Of a stretch of 6,625 nucleotides of DNA, positions 1 through 5,221 are shown one piece after another (the stretch's first letter is position 1; every line of letters begins with the position of its first letter). The translations under genes and the position numbers were made by a program. Below the pieces are notes generated by a model that saw nothing but the letters and a program-made list of their open reading frames with translations, was not told where the DNA came from and searched no databases. The stretch is from Candidatus Bathyarchaeota archaeon (GTDB lineage Archaea; Thermoproteota; Bathyarchaeia; TCS64), in the NCBI GenBank assembly GCA_030670015.1, contig DAOVCM010000050.1, forward strand, positions 1-6,625. The letters run 5' to 3'.

Positions 1-672
1 AGCATGGTCCTTCTCGTACGGATCCAGCTCCAGCACCTCGTCTATGTTGAAACCATTATGTTTGAGCACCTCGATCTGGTCAGCGTACACGCTTCGAGGG
101 AAACGGGTTACGTCGACACTACGGGATTTGATCGAGATCATCGTCCACCCTCCTCGTTTGAGATAAAACTCGGCGTTTTTAATGACTATGCCCGCCTGAT
201 CGGGCTGGGCGACATCGGCGTACAGTACATCCGCCTTGGGTACTAGAGCAGAATATGACTCTGGGTGACGGGCGTCGGCGAGAATCGGTGAGATGTTTCT
301 CCGATGCCTTGCGAGGTTGGTGAGGAGGTCACGTATGGGACGGGGTGCAAAGTCGACACCCCAGATGTGGCCCTTCCATCCCACAATATCTGAGATATGG
401 GAGCACGTTGTCCCTGAGGCGACGCCGAGATACAGCACTTTATCACCAAGGGAGAGAGGCACATGCATCAACCCTTTCATGATGGCTGCTGCCAGCTTGC
501 TGCGGAACGGGTTCCACGATCTGTACTCCACGCCTTCAACTCGAATGAGCTGCTCCCCGTAAACGGTGAGCCCTGGTGTAAGGTTCTTGGTGGCTAGTAG
601 CTTTTTAGAGTCAACTTCAATCTTAAATATTCCAGGAAAGGGCTCCTCAATCTCCATCTTCAGCGTCAGCAT
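1..672 (-). CDS. flpA: Fibrillarin, box C/D RNP 2'-O-methyltransferase (3' end cut by window edge)
   Basis: The minus strand reads open for 224 codons from an ATG at 672 to the window edge, ending in EKDHA, the near-terminal motif of fibrillarin; only a few residues should be missing (family about 230 aa). Fibrillarin is the SAM-dependent methyltransferase of the box C/D RNP. With Nop5, L7Ae and a guide sRNA it methylates ribose 2'-OH groups of rRNA and tRNA. Visible: the small N-terminal beta domain (PFPGIFKIEV, ATKNLTPG, VYGE, residues 11-40), YRSWNPFRSKLAAAI (50-64), the SAM loop YLGVASGTT (81-89), DVAQPDQA (153-160) and IKSRSVD (181-187). By family knowledge, K59, D153, K182 and H222 are the likely catalytic tetrad. 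Alternative starts are ATG at 657 and GTG at 702. None has a well-spaced Shine-Dalgarno site; ATG 672 gives a normal N-terminus. It lies 42 bp behind the stop of a four-cysteine protein gene in the same frame, so the two are probably co-transcribed. Confidence 0.97.
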   Translation of the reverse strand, partial: MLTLKMEIEEPFPGIFKIEVDSKKLLATKNLTPGLTVYGEQLIRVEGVEYRSWNPFRSKLAAAIMKGLMHVPLSLGDKVLYLGVASGTTCSHISDIVGWKGHIWGVDFAPRPIRDLLTNLARHRRNISPILADARHPESYSALVPKADVLYADVAQPDQAGIVIKNAEFYLKRGGWTMISIKSRSVDVTRFPRSVYADQIEVLKHNGFNIDEVLELDPYEKDHA

Positions 673-714
673 TGATTGTATATCTGTAGAATTTATCTTC
701 ACCTGTTTTGGGGA

Positions 715-951
715 CTAGGCTTCTATCTGATACTCCAGCATCTTGGCCTGGTCGATAGCTAGTTTTTGGAGCCATGCCATGGGGACTTTGAGTTCTCCAA
801 CCTTTTTAGCAAAATGGTGACAGTTGATATATGCTGGCGAGTTGCAGATGCGACTGAAAAAGTCCTTTGTGACATGGGATTCGCAGTCGTGCAGGTAGGG
901 GCAGTCTTTCCTCTTGAGCTTCTTCTGGAAGGCTTCCGAGAGTGTGGGCAT
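715..951 (-). CDS. Small four-cysteine protein of unknown function, upstream of fibrillarin
   Basis: A 78-residue protein that I cannot assign to a named family. It is charged, with no signal peptide or membrane segment, so probably cytosolic. Its centre holds four cysteines, C17-x5-C23-x12-C36-x7-C44, starting with CPYLHDC and ending with YINCHHF. That spacing, with nearby histidines (H21, H26, H45, H46), suggests a zinc- or iron-sulfur-binding fold; this is inference. The C-terminal third (MAWLQKLAIDQAKMLEYQIE) looks helical. The ATG at 951 is preceded by AAGGAAG about 9 nt upstream, a modest Shine-Dalgarno site, and by a good archaeal TATA box at 1013-1024. The TAG stop is 42 bp before the fibrillarin ATG, in the same frame and on the same promoter. 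A role linked to rRNA modification is plausible from this context only. Protein-like composition, RBS and promoter make it a real gene rather than a chance frame. Confidence 0.82.
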   Translation of the reverse strand: MPTLSEAFQKKLKRKDCPYLHDCESHVTKDFFSRICNSPAYINCHHFAKKVGELKVPMAWLQKLAIDQAKMLEYQIEA

Positions 952-1012
952 CTCAATTCTTCCTTTCGTGTCTGAGCACCGATAACCTGTATTAGTGATC
1001 TATCATAACATA

Positions 1013-1024
1013 ATTTATACTTAA
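1013..1024 (-). promoter_or_regulatory. TATA box for the four-cysteine protein/fibrillarin operon
   Basis: On the minus strand this reads TTAAGTATAAAT, a close match to the archaeal BRE/TATA consensus. Transcription should start about 25 nt downstream, near position 992, leaving a leader of about 40 nt before the ATG at 951. That leader contains the Shine-Dalgarno-like GGAAG. The first nine bases are identical to those of the Alba promoter facing the other way. Called from sequence only. Confidence 0.6.
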
Positions 1025-1084
1025 CTGTATACAAGTTTCGTAACAGTTTTACCTAATTTTCTCACACCGCCGTCTGTTAGTATG

Positions 1085-1096
1085 TTTTAAGTATAT
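1085..1096 (+). promoter_or_regulatory. TATA box for alba
   Basis: TTTTAAGTATAT matches the archaeal BRE/TATA pattern and shares TTAAGTATA with the divergent promoter at 1013-1024. Its centre is about 33 bp before the ATG at 1125, so transcription would begin only a few bases ahead of that codon. This argues against the in-frame ATG at 1095, which sits inside the TATA element itself. Confidence 0.6.
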
Positions 1097-1124
1097 GTTG
1101 CGAATTCTAGTGACGGGAACAAGT

Positions 1125-1400
1125 ATGTCTACCGAAGAGAAGGTATATGTGGGCTCGAAGCCCATCCTGGCATACGTGACAGCAGTCATAACCTCCTTCC
1201 AGAAAGCCGACAGTGTCAAAGTCATGGCCCGTGGGAGAGCTATCAGCAGCGCCGTAGATATCGTTGAGGTGACAAAAAGGAGCTTCATGACCGATATCAA
1301 CGTAGAGGACATCACCATCGGCACCGAGAGGCTCGGCGAAGAAGGCCACGAGAGGAACGTATCAACCATCTCGATAAAACTGTCACGGCCCAAGAAATAA
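1125..1400 (+). CDS. alba: Alba, archaeal chromatin and RNA-binding protein
   Basis: A 91-residue Alba (Sac10b/Sso10b) protein of normal length. Alba forms dimers that coat DNA and also bind structured RNA. The family signature is present in order: VYVGSKPILAYVTAVI (residues 7-22, first strand and helix with the nucleic-acid-contacting lysine), VKVMARGRAISSAVDIVEV (31-49, the conserved RGRAIS-AVD motif) and the C-terminal strand VSTISIKL (79-86). The Sulfolobus G-K-K-P motif is G-S-K-P here, so the position matching acetylatable Lys16 is Ser11 while Lys12 (Lys17 equivalent) is kept. Start: ATG 1125 gives the usual short N-terminus and lies just after the expected transcription start; an in-frame ATG at 1095 overlaps the TATA box. 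The gene is divergent from the fibrillarin operon and convergent with nop5, so it is a single-gene unit, set between two box C/D RNP genes. Confidence 0.96.
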   Translation: MSTEEKVYVGSKPILAYVTAVITSFQKADSVKVMARGRAISSAVDIVEVTKRSFMTDINVEDITIGTERLGEEGHERNVSTISIKLSRPKK

Positions 1401-1429
1401 GGCAGCGTCTGCTCTGAACAGGAGCCCCA

Positions 1430-1460
1430 CAGAGACCCCTACATCACCTCTGATTATTTT
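1430..1460 (+). terminator. Possible weak terminator after alba
   Basis: CAGAG (1430-1434) can pair with CTCTG (1448-1452), followed by ATTATTTT (1453-1460). The stem is only 5 bp with a 13-nt loop, and the T-rich stretch overlaps the end of nop5 on the other strand. Archaeal termination relies mainly on T-runs, so the T-rich part may matter more than the stem. Low confidence. Confidence 0.25.
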
Positions 1461-2629
1461 AAACTAGGTTTTCTCCTGATGCCTTCTTTCTCAGATAATT
1501 CTCTTTTCAATCTATCAGCTATGAAATTCCCGGAGAAGGCGTCAGCCCTCGCCGCTATAGCCAGCTTCCCCGCTAAGGCTCTGGCGGAGCGACCGCGAAG
1601 TTTACGAGGTTTAGAATGCACGTAGGGGTGCTGGAAGATGAGGCCGTGCTTCGGTGGTCTCGCCCCGGACTTCTTGGCCCGGAAAAGCGCCTTCTCCGCC
1701 CCGAGGAGCTGGACTGTACCGGAGGGCATCATCGCCAGCTTCCTCAGGCTTCCCGCCTTCTCAATGAGCTTCGCCGCTAGCACTGGACCTGCGACTTCAG
1801 AGAGATTTGGAGCAACCTCCTGTGTGGTTGAGATTATGTGGACTTCCAGCTCCTCTCTATAGCTGTACAAGGAGAGAAGAAGGGAGGCGAGATTCTTCAT
1901 CTGCTCCCGGTCCTCCGACATCAAGGACGCCCCCATGGAGTTATGAGCCGATTCTATGATCGCCTTCGATAGGTCATCATCAAGACCTATCTCATGGAGG
2001 TCTTTTATTTCCATATGTGTCCGGTCCGCCAGCGCGCTGACAATCTTCGCATAGGTCCTGTGGCTCTCAACAAGATGGGTAAGCTCGGGGAAATGGAGGC
2101 CGTGCCATTCCCTGAGCTTGCTTGACAGGACGTTAAGAGTCTTATCTAATTCGTTGAGGAGCAGGACAACCTGGGTAAGGGCAGCTCCCCGCTCTGACTG
2201 GGCGCTCTTGATAGCCCTCCTCGTATTCAGGACGGAGACCTCATGGCTCAGGGCGTAGAACCGGGAGACATCCTCCACGAACCCTGTGTCGACCGCAAGT
2301 TTCTCCATGTTATCCCTGATGAAGTCACTCGCATCGGAGAGGCTGTCCACCTCGACATGAAGATCATACGTGTCTTCAACGGCCTTAGCCAGGGCTCTGC
2401 TGTTGAATAGGAAGGTGTCAAACCCTCTCTGGACCAGTTTTTCAATGGTTCTGGCGACCTCTCTCGTAACCTCCCCTGTCGATTGCCGGTAAAGGGCCGC
2501 TGAGATCTGTTTTGGGTCCGATGGGTACAGGGTTTGCTCGATGATCTCTTTATCCTCGGTTACACCAAGCACGCCAAGTAGCGACTCTACAATGTGTATA
2601 CGACCCTTAGCATCTTTTCTTCCACTCAA
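1454..2629 (-). CDS. nop5: Nop5 (Nop56/58 homologue), box C/D RNP scaffold protein
   Basis: A 391-residue Nop5, the scaffold that joins fibrillarin to L7Ae and the box C/D guide sRNA. Layout: N-terminal fibrillarin-binding domain (about 1-125), helical coiled-coil region (about 130-265, with KLREWHGLHFPEL at 171-183), and the C-terminal Nop domain that binds the L7Ae-kink-turn complex. The Nop domain shows EVAPNLSEVAGPVLAAKLI (271-289), LLGAEKALFRAKKSGARPPKHG (308-329), IFQHPYVH (331-338) and ARALAGKLAIAARADAFSG (349-367). A basic tail ends the protein. The start is a TTG at 2629: there is no in-frame ATG upstream before the promoter region, and GGAG at 2639-2642 sits 9 nt ahead of the TTG. 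In many archaea nop5 lies directly before the fibrillarin gene; here alba and the four-cysteine gene lie between. It is divergent from pyrD with 53 bp between the two starts and convergent with alba. Confidence 0.97.
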   Translation of the reverse strand: MSGRKDAKGRIHIVESLLGVLGVTEDKEIIEQTLYPSDPKQISAALYRQSTGEVTREVARTIEKLVQRGFDTFLFNSRALAKAVEDTYDLHVEVDSLSDASDFIRDNMEKLAVDTGFVEDVSRFYALSHEVSVLNTRRAIKSAQSERGAALTQVVLLLNELDKTLNVLSSKLREWHGLHFPELTHLVESHRTYAKIVSALADRTHMEIKDLHEIGLDDDLSKAIIESAHNSMGASLMSEDREQMKNLASLLLSLYSYREELEVHIISTTQEVAPNLSEVAGPVLAAKLIEKAGSLRKLAMMPSGTVQLLGAEKALFRAKKSGARPPKHGLIFQHPYVHSKPRKLRGRSARALAGKLAIAARADAFSGNFIADRLKRELSEKEGIRRKPSLK

Positions 2630-2638
2630 TCTTTTTTT

Positions 2639-2642
2639 CTCC
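2639..2642 (-). promoter_or_regulatory. Ribosome binding site that supports the TTG start of nop5
   Basis: The minus strand reads GGAG, then nine bases (AAAAAAAGA), then TTG. This is good Shine-Dalgarno spacing, and no competing ATG exists in frame near the expected N-terminus. Confidence 0.6.
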
Positions 2643-2647
2643 GAAGG

Positions 2648-2655
2648 TTTATCAA
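2648..2655 (+). promoter_or_regulatory. Possible TATA box for pyrDK
   Basis: TTTATCAA lies about 31 bp before the pyrD ATG at 2683, in the 53-bp gap shared with nop5. Spacing would give a leaderless or very short-leader mRNA, which fits the absence of a Shine-Dalgarno site before pyrD. The match to the consensus is only moderate. Confidence 0.35.
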
Positions 2656-2682
2656 AGATGTACGCACGTATTTGAAAACGAG

Positions 2683-3600
2683 ATGTCCCAATTAAGTTTA
2701 GCAGTGGACATCGCAGGTTTGAGGCTGCGGAACCCCACTATGAACGCCGCAGGTGTTCTTGGTATCTCCGGCCCTCTATTAAAACGGGTTTATGAGGGTG
2801 GTGCTGGGGCTGTTGTGACTAAGAGTCTGGGCCCTGTTCCTCGGGAGGGCCACCATAATCCAACGTTGGTAACGGTCGAAGGCGGTGTACTTAATGCCAT
2901 GGGGCTGCCGAATCCGGGTGCTGACTACTTCGTGGATGTCATCAGGTGGCTCAAGGGGGAGGGGGTCCCTGTTGTGGCCAGCTTCTTCGGGGCTACAATC
3001 GAGGAGTTCAGAGATGTAGCCTGCACCCTCTCGGATGCAGGGGTAGACGCCCTGGAGCTCAACTGCAGCTGCCCAAATGTAGTGGAGGAAATGGGCATGC
3101 TCGGCGCAGATTGTCTAAACACGGAGGCGGTTACGGCGGCTGTCAAGGAGGTGGCGAAGACGCCGGTCTTCGTTAAGCTTTCTCCTAATGTCACTGACAT
3201 ATCGGAGATCGCGAGGGGGGCGGAACGTGGAGGAGCTGACGCCATCACCGCTTGTAACACACTGATAGGCATGGCAGTCGATGTCGACATGCGTAGGCCT
3301 ATACTGGCGAACACTACGGGGGGCCTCTCCGGCCCCGCCCTCAAACCGGTGGCCCTGAGATGCGTCTGGGAGATAGCCAAGACCGTCGACATACCAATAA
3401 TAGGCTGCGGTGGTGTCACAAATTGGAGGGATGCTGTTGAGTTCCTGCTCTGCGGCGCCTCTGCTGTTGAGATCGGGACTGCAGTCATGGAGAGGGGGGT
3501 TGAGGTCTTCGGGATGGTCGTAGAGGGAATAAGGAGCTATCTTGAGGTGAACGGGTTCAAGGAGGTGAAGGACATTGTCGGGCTCGCGCATGAAACCTGA
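2683..3600 (+). CDS. pyrD: Dihydroorotate dehydrogenase catalytic subunit, class 1B (PyrD)
   Basis: A 305-residue FMN-dependent TIM-barrel enzyme that oxidises dihydroorotate to orotate, the fourth step of UMP synthesis, in the cytosol. Visible: NPTMNAAGVLG (17-27), VVTKSLG (44-50), the active-site segment ELNCSCPNV (125-133), where C130 is the catalytic base typical of class 1 enzymes (class 2 uses Ser), VFVKLSPN (162-169), ITACNT (188-193), and the FMN-phosphate region GGLSGP (213-218), GCGGV (241-245) and AVEIGTA (261-267). Class 1B is confirmed by the next gene, pyrK, which overlaps its 3' end. Class 1B enzymes pass electrons via PyrK to NAD. Length and motifs are complete, with no break. 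The ATG at 2683 has no clear Shine-Dalgarno site and may be leaderless. Confidence 0.97.
   Translation: MSQLSLAVDIAGLRLRNPTMNAAGVLGISGPLLKRVYEGGAGAVVTKSLGPVPREGHHNPTLVTVEGGVLNAMGLPNPGADYFVDVIRWLKGEGVPVVASFFGATIEEFRDVACTLSDAGVDALELNCSCPNVVEEMGMLGADCLNTEAVTAAVKEVAKTPVFVKLSPNVTDISEIARGAERGGADAITACNTLIGMAVDVDMRRPILANTTGGLSGPALKPVALRCVWEIAKTVDIPIIGCGGVTNWRDAVEFLLCGASAVEIGTAVMERGVEVFGMVVEGIRSYLEVNGFKEVKDIVGLAHET
3561..3568 (+). promoter_or_regulatory. Strong ribosome binding site for pyrK inside pyrD
   Basis: GGAGGTGA is an eight-base perfect complement of the usual archaeal 16S rRNA 3' end. It ends 6 nt before TTG 3575 but 21 nt before ATG 3590, so it favours the TTG start for pyrK. It also encodes part of the conserved pyrD C-terminus, so chance cannot be excluded. 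Confidence 0.6.
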
Positions 3601-4399
3601 TACTCTTAGGGTGAGGCAACTAGTTGACGTGACAGAGGAGGCGGGAGATATGGTGTCCCTATATTTCAGGGACGTACAGTGCTCCCAGGCGTTACCGGGT
3701 CAGTATGTGATGATATGGGTTCCAGGCGTCGACGAGGTGCCTATGTCCCTCTCTACGATAGGCCGCCGGAAAGTGTCATCCGTCACCGTCCGCCCTGTTG
3801 GTGAAGCGACTAGATACATATGTGATCTGAAAGCAGGAAATATGGTCGGTGTGAGAGGCCCTTTTGGCAACGGCTACACCCTTGAGTGTGACTTACCCCT
3901 AGTCGTGGCCGGTGGCGTTGGCGCCGCATCGCTGACACCATTGGCGGAGTCTCTTGTGACCCGTGGAGTTAGGCCCACCTTCGTGCTAGGGGCTAGAAAC
4001 GAGGAACAGCTCGTCTTCAGGGAGCGCCTTAAGAATTTACTCGACGAGGGCCTCGTCCTCGCCACCGATGACGGCTCATGTGGTTTCAAGGGCTTTGCCT
4101 CTGATTGCGCCCTGAAGCTGATGGATGAGCGTCAATTCGACGTGGTTTATACCTGTGGGCCTGAGCTGATGATGGCCCTCATCTTCAGGAGTGCCGAGGA
4201 TAGGGGTATTCAGGTTCAGGCGAGCCTTGAGAGGTACATCAAGTGCGCTGTGGGGCTCTGTGGTAGCTGTGCTATAGGTCCCTATCGGGTATGCAAGGAT
4301 GGACCTGTCTTAACCACTGACCAGTTGAAGGTCGTTAGGGACGAGTTCGGGTTACAGCGGATGGACCCTTCGGGGCAAGCTATCAAGGTTGACCACTAG
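3575..4399 (+). CDS. pyrK: Dihydroorotate dehydrogenase electron-transfer subunit (PyrK)
   Basis: A 274-residue iron-sulfur flavoprotein of the ferredoxin-reductase fold that moves electrons from PyrD-bound FMN through a [2Fe-2S] cluster and FAD to NAD. Visible: an FAD-binding beta barrel with PGQYVMIWVP (41-50), PMSLS (56-60) and GPFGNGY (95-101); the NAD-binding domain with VAGGVGAASLTPLA (111-124) and YTCGPELMM (192-200); and the cluster motif C224-x4-C229-x2-C232-x7-C240 followed by KDGPVL. The last cysteine spacing is shorter than the x14 known from Lactococcus PyrK. The first codon is taken as TTG 3575 because a perfect Shine-Dalgarno site ends 6 nt before it; ATG 3590 is the alternative (269 aa). 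The gene overlaps pyrD by 26 nt (11 nt if ATG is used), so translation is probably coupled and the two subunits made together. Confidence 0.95.
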   Translation: MSGSRMKPDTLRVRQLVDVTEEAGDMVSLYFRDVQCSQALPGQYVMIWVPGVDEVPMSLSTIGRRKVSSVTVRPVGEATRYICDLKAGNMVGVRGPFGNGYTLECDLPLVVAGGVGAASLTPLAESLVTRGVRPTFVLGARNEEQLVFRERLKNLLDEGLVLATDDGSCGFKGFASDCALKLMDERQFDVVYTCGPELMMALIFRSAEDRGIQVQASLERYIKCAVGLCGSCAIGPYRVCKDGPVLTTDQLKVVRDEFGLQRMDPSGQAIKVDH

Positions 4400-4410
4400 A
4401 CCTGCGGGTG

Positions 4411-4417
4411 TTATTTA
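4411..4417 (+). promoter_or_regulatory. Possible TATA box for the metallo-beta-lactamase-fold gene
   Basis: TTATTTA is centred about 26 bp before the ATG at 4440, exactly where a TATA box would lie for a leaderless transcript. There is no Shine-Dalgarno site before that ATG; the sequence there is T-rich. This suggests the gene can be transcribed apart from pyrDK. Confidence 0.45.
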
Positions 4418-4439
4418 GAAGGACATCCATTTTTTATCT

Positions 4440-5186
4440 ATGACATCAGGAAAAGCCGAGGTTGACATCCTTTTCCACTGCTTCTACATACAGATGGGTG
4501 TGGCTGAGGGTCACCCCGTTTTGAGCGTCAGGTGGCCGCTGACACCGATGCCGGAGCCGGAGGTCGATGAGGTCTACGGCGGCCTCACGTTCAACCTTGG
4601 ATCTACTAACACCGTGCTTGTGCGTGATGAGGGGATGAACATCGTGATCGACCCAGGGATCATCCAGTTGGGCCGATATGGGGCATTTCAGAAAAGGCTG
4701 GCGGAGTATGGACTCAGAACCGGCGACATCGACATCGTTGTGAATACCCACTGTCATTATGATCACGTGGAGGCTAACTATCTGTTCAGGGGAAAGCCCC
4801 TCATCATCCATGAAAAGGAACTCGAGTACTGCGGACAGCTCTATTGGCCCGAATACAGGGATGCCTTCATGGGCATCATGAATGTAGACGCCGTCTCAGG
4901 CCCCAGACAGCTAACTGAACACATAAAGATAATCGAGACGATTGGTCACACGCCTGGAAGTATAACGGTGGTTGCTGATACGGCCGAGGGTAAGGTGACA
5001 TGCGTCGGGGACGCAGTCATCGTTAAGGAGGACCTGCTCGAGCTCAGGGTTCCTTCAGTCGTGACGAAGAACATCGCCCCTGAGGTTGCAATAGCAAGCC
5101 TGAGGAAGATAAGGGACTTGGAGCCTGTTCTCGTGATTCCCGGACACGACGCCCCCTTCTCACCGAGAGCTGAGAAAGGTTTATAG
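4440..5186 (+). CDS. Metallo-beta-lactamase-fold hydrolase, function unassigned
   Basis: A 248-residue protein of the MBL superfamily (glyoxalase II/lactonase-like). The metal site is complete: THCHYDH (103-109; H104, H106, D108, H109), GHTPGS (169-174; H170), GDA (190-192; D191) and PGHD (234-237; H236), which predicts a two-metal hydrolase. Before it, GGLTFNLGSTNTVLV (47-61) and IVIDPG (68-73) form the usual first strands. It lacks the RNase J/CPSF beta-CASP insertion and any signal peptide, so it is probably a small cytosolic enzyme acting on a thioester, lactone or similar ester; the substrate cannot be told from sequence. It starts 40 bp after pyrK, but a TATA-like element at 4411-4417 points to its own leaderless transcript from ATG 4440. 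A second ATG (residue 19, position 4494) would remove about 18 residues. Position beside pyrDK does not by itself imply a role in pyrimidine synthesis. Confidence 0.88.
   Translation: MTSGKAEVDILFHCFYIQMGVAEGHPVLSVRWPLTPMPEPEVDEVYGGLTFNLGSTNTVLVRDEGMNIVIDPGIIQLGRYGAFQKRLAEYGLRTGDIDIVVNTHCHYDHVEANYLFRGKPLIIHEKELEYCGQLYWPEYRDAFMGIMNVDAVSGPRQLTEHIKIIETIGHTPGSITVVADTAEGKVTCVGDAVIVKEDLLELRVPSVVTKNIAPEVAIASLRKIRDLEPVLVIPGHDAPFSPRAEKGL
5179..5186 (+). promoter_or_regulatory. Possible TATA box for eS30
   Basis: GTTTATAG overlaps the last codons of the preceding hydrolase gene. Transcription would start near 5207-5210, about 10 nt before the eS30 ATG and right at its GGTGA ribosome binding site. Moderate match only; eS30 could also be read from an upstream promoter. 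Confidence 0.4.
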
Positions 5187-5196
5187 ACTCTACAGC

Positions 5197-5221
5197 CATA
5201 CGGTTTGACGGTGACCGTATG
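5197..5221 (+). repeat. Inverted repeat enclosing the ribosome binding site and start codon of eS30
   Basis: CATACGGT (5197-5204) is the exact reverse complement of ACCGTATG (5214-5221), with a 9-nt loop that contains most of the GGTGA ribosome binding site (5210-5214). The right arm includes the ATG start codon (5219-5221). A second ACGGT at 5208-5212 can also face ACCGT (5214-5218). On long transcripts the hairpin would hide the start codon; as DNA it would be a dyad at the expected transcription start. Confidence 0.5.

Noticed and set aside
243..464. Minus-strand open frame of 73 codons in another frame
   Set aside because: It overlaps the fibrillarin reading frame, whose motifs run unbroken through the same bases.
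293..562. Plus-strand open frame of 89 codons
   Set aside because: It lies opposite a full-length, well-conserved fibrillarin gene and resembles no family; it is an antisense shadow.
972..1005. Possible box C/D guide RNA in the divergent intergenic region
   Set aside because: ATGATAG on the minus strand only partly matches a C box (RTGATGA), and no properly placed D box (CTGA) or C'/D' pair follows.
759..1034. Alternative 91-codon minus-strand frame over the four-cysteine gene
   Set aside because: Its start lies upstream of the predicted transcription start and covers the TATA element; the 78-codon frame has the better RBS, promoter spacing and protein-like composition.
1095..1124. ATG at 1095 as the start of alba (ten extra residues)
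   Set aside because: It lies inside the TATA element at 1085-1096, the extra residues do not look like an Alba N-terminus, and ATG 1125 falls just behind the expected transcription start.
1401..1453. Possible RNA gene between alba and nop5
   Set aside because: Only 53 bases long, with no tRNA-like folds or box motifs; best taken as the shared 3' region of two convergent genes.
2925..3591. Two minus-strand open frames (187 and 158 codons) within pyrD
   Set aside because: They are long, but lie fully opposite pyrD, whose active-site and FMN motifs are intact, and have repetitive low-information composition; antisense shadows in G+C-rich coding DNA.
4440..5186. Reading the MBL-fold protein as dihydroorotase or another pyrimidine enzyme
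   Set aside because: Dihydroorotase belongs to the amidohydrolase superfamily; this protein has MBL-fold metal motifs, and nearness to pyrDK is not sufficient evidence.
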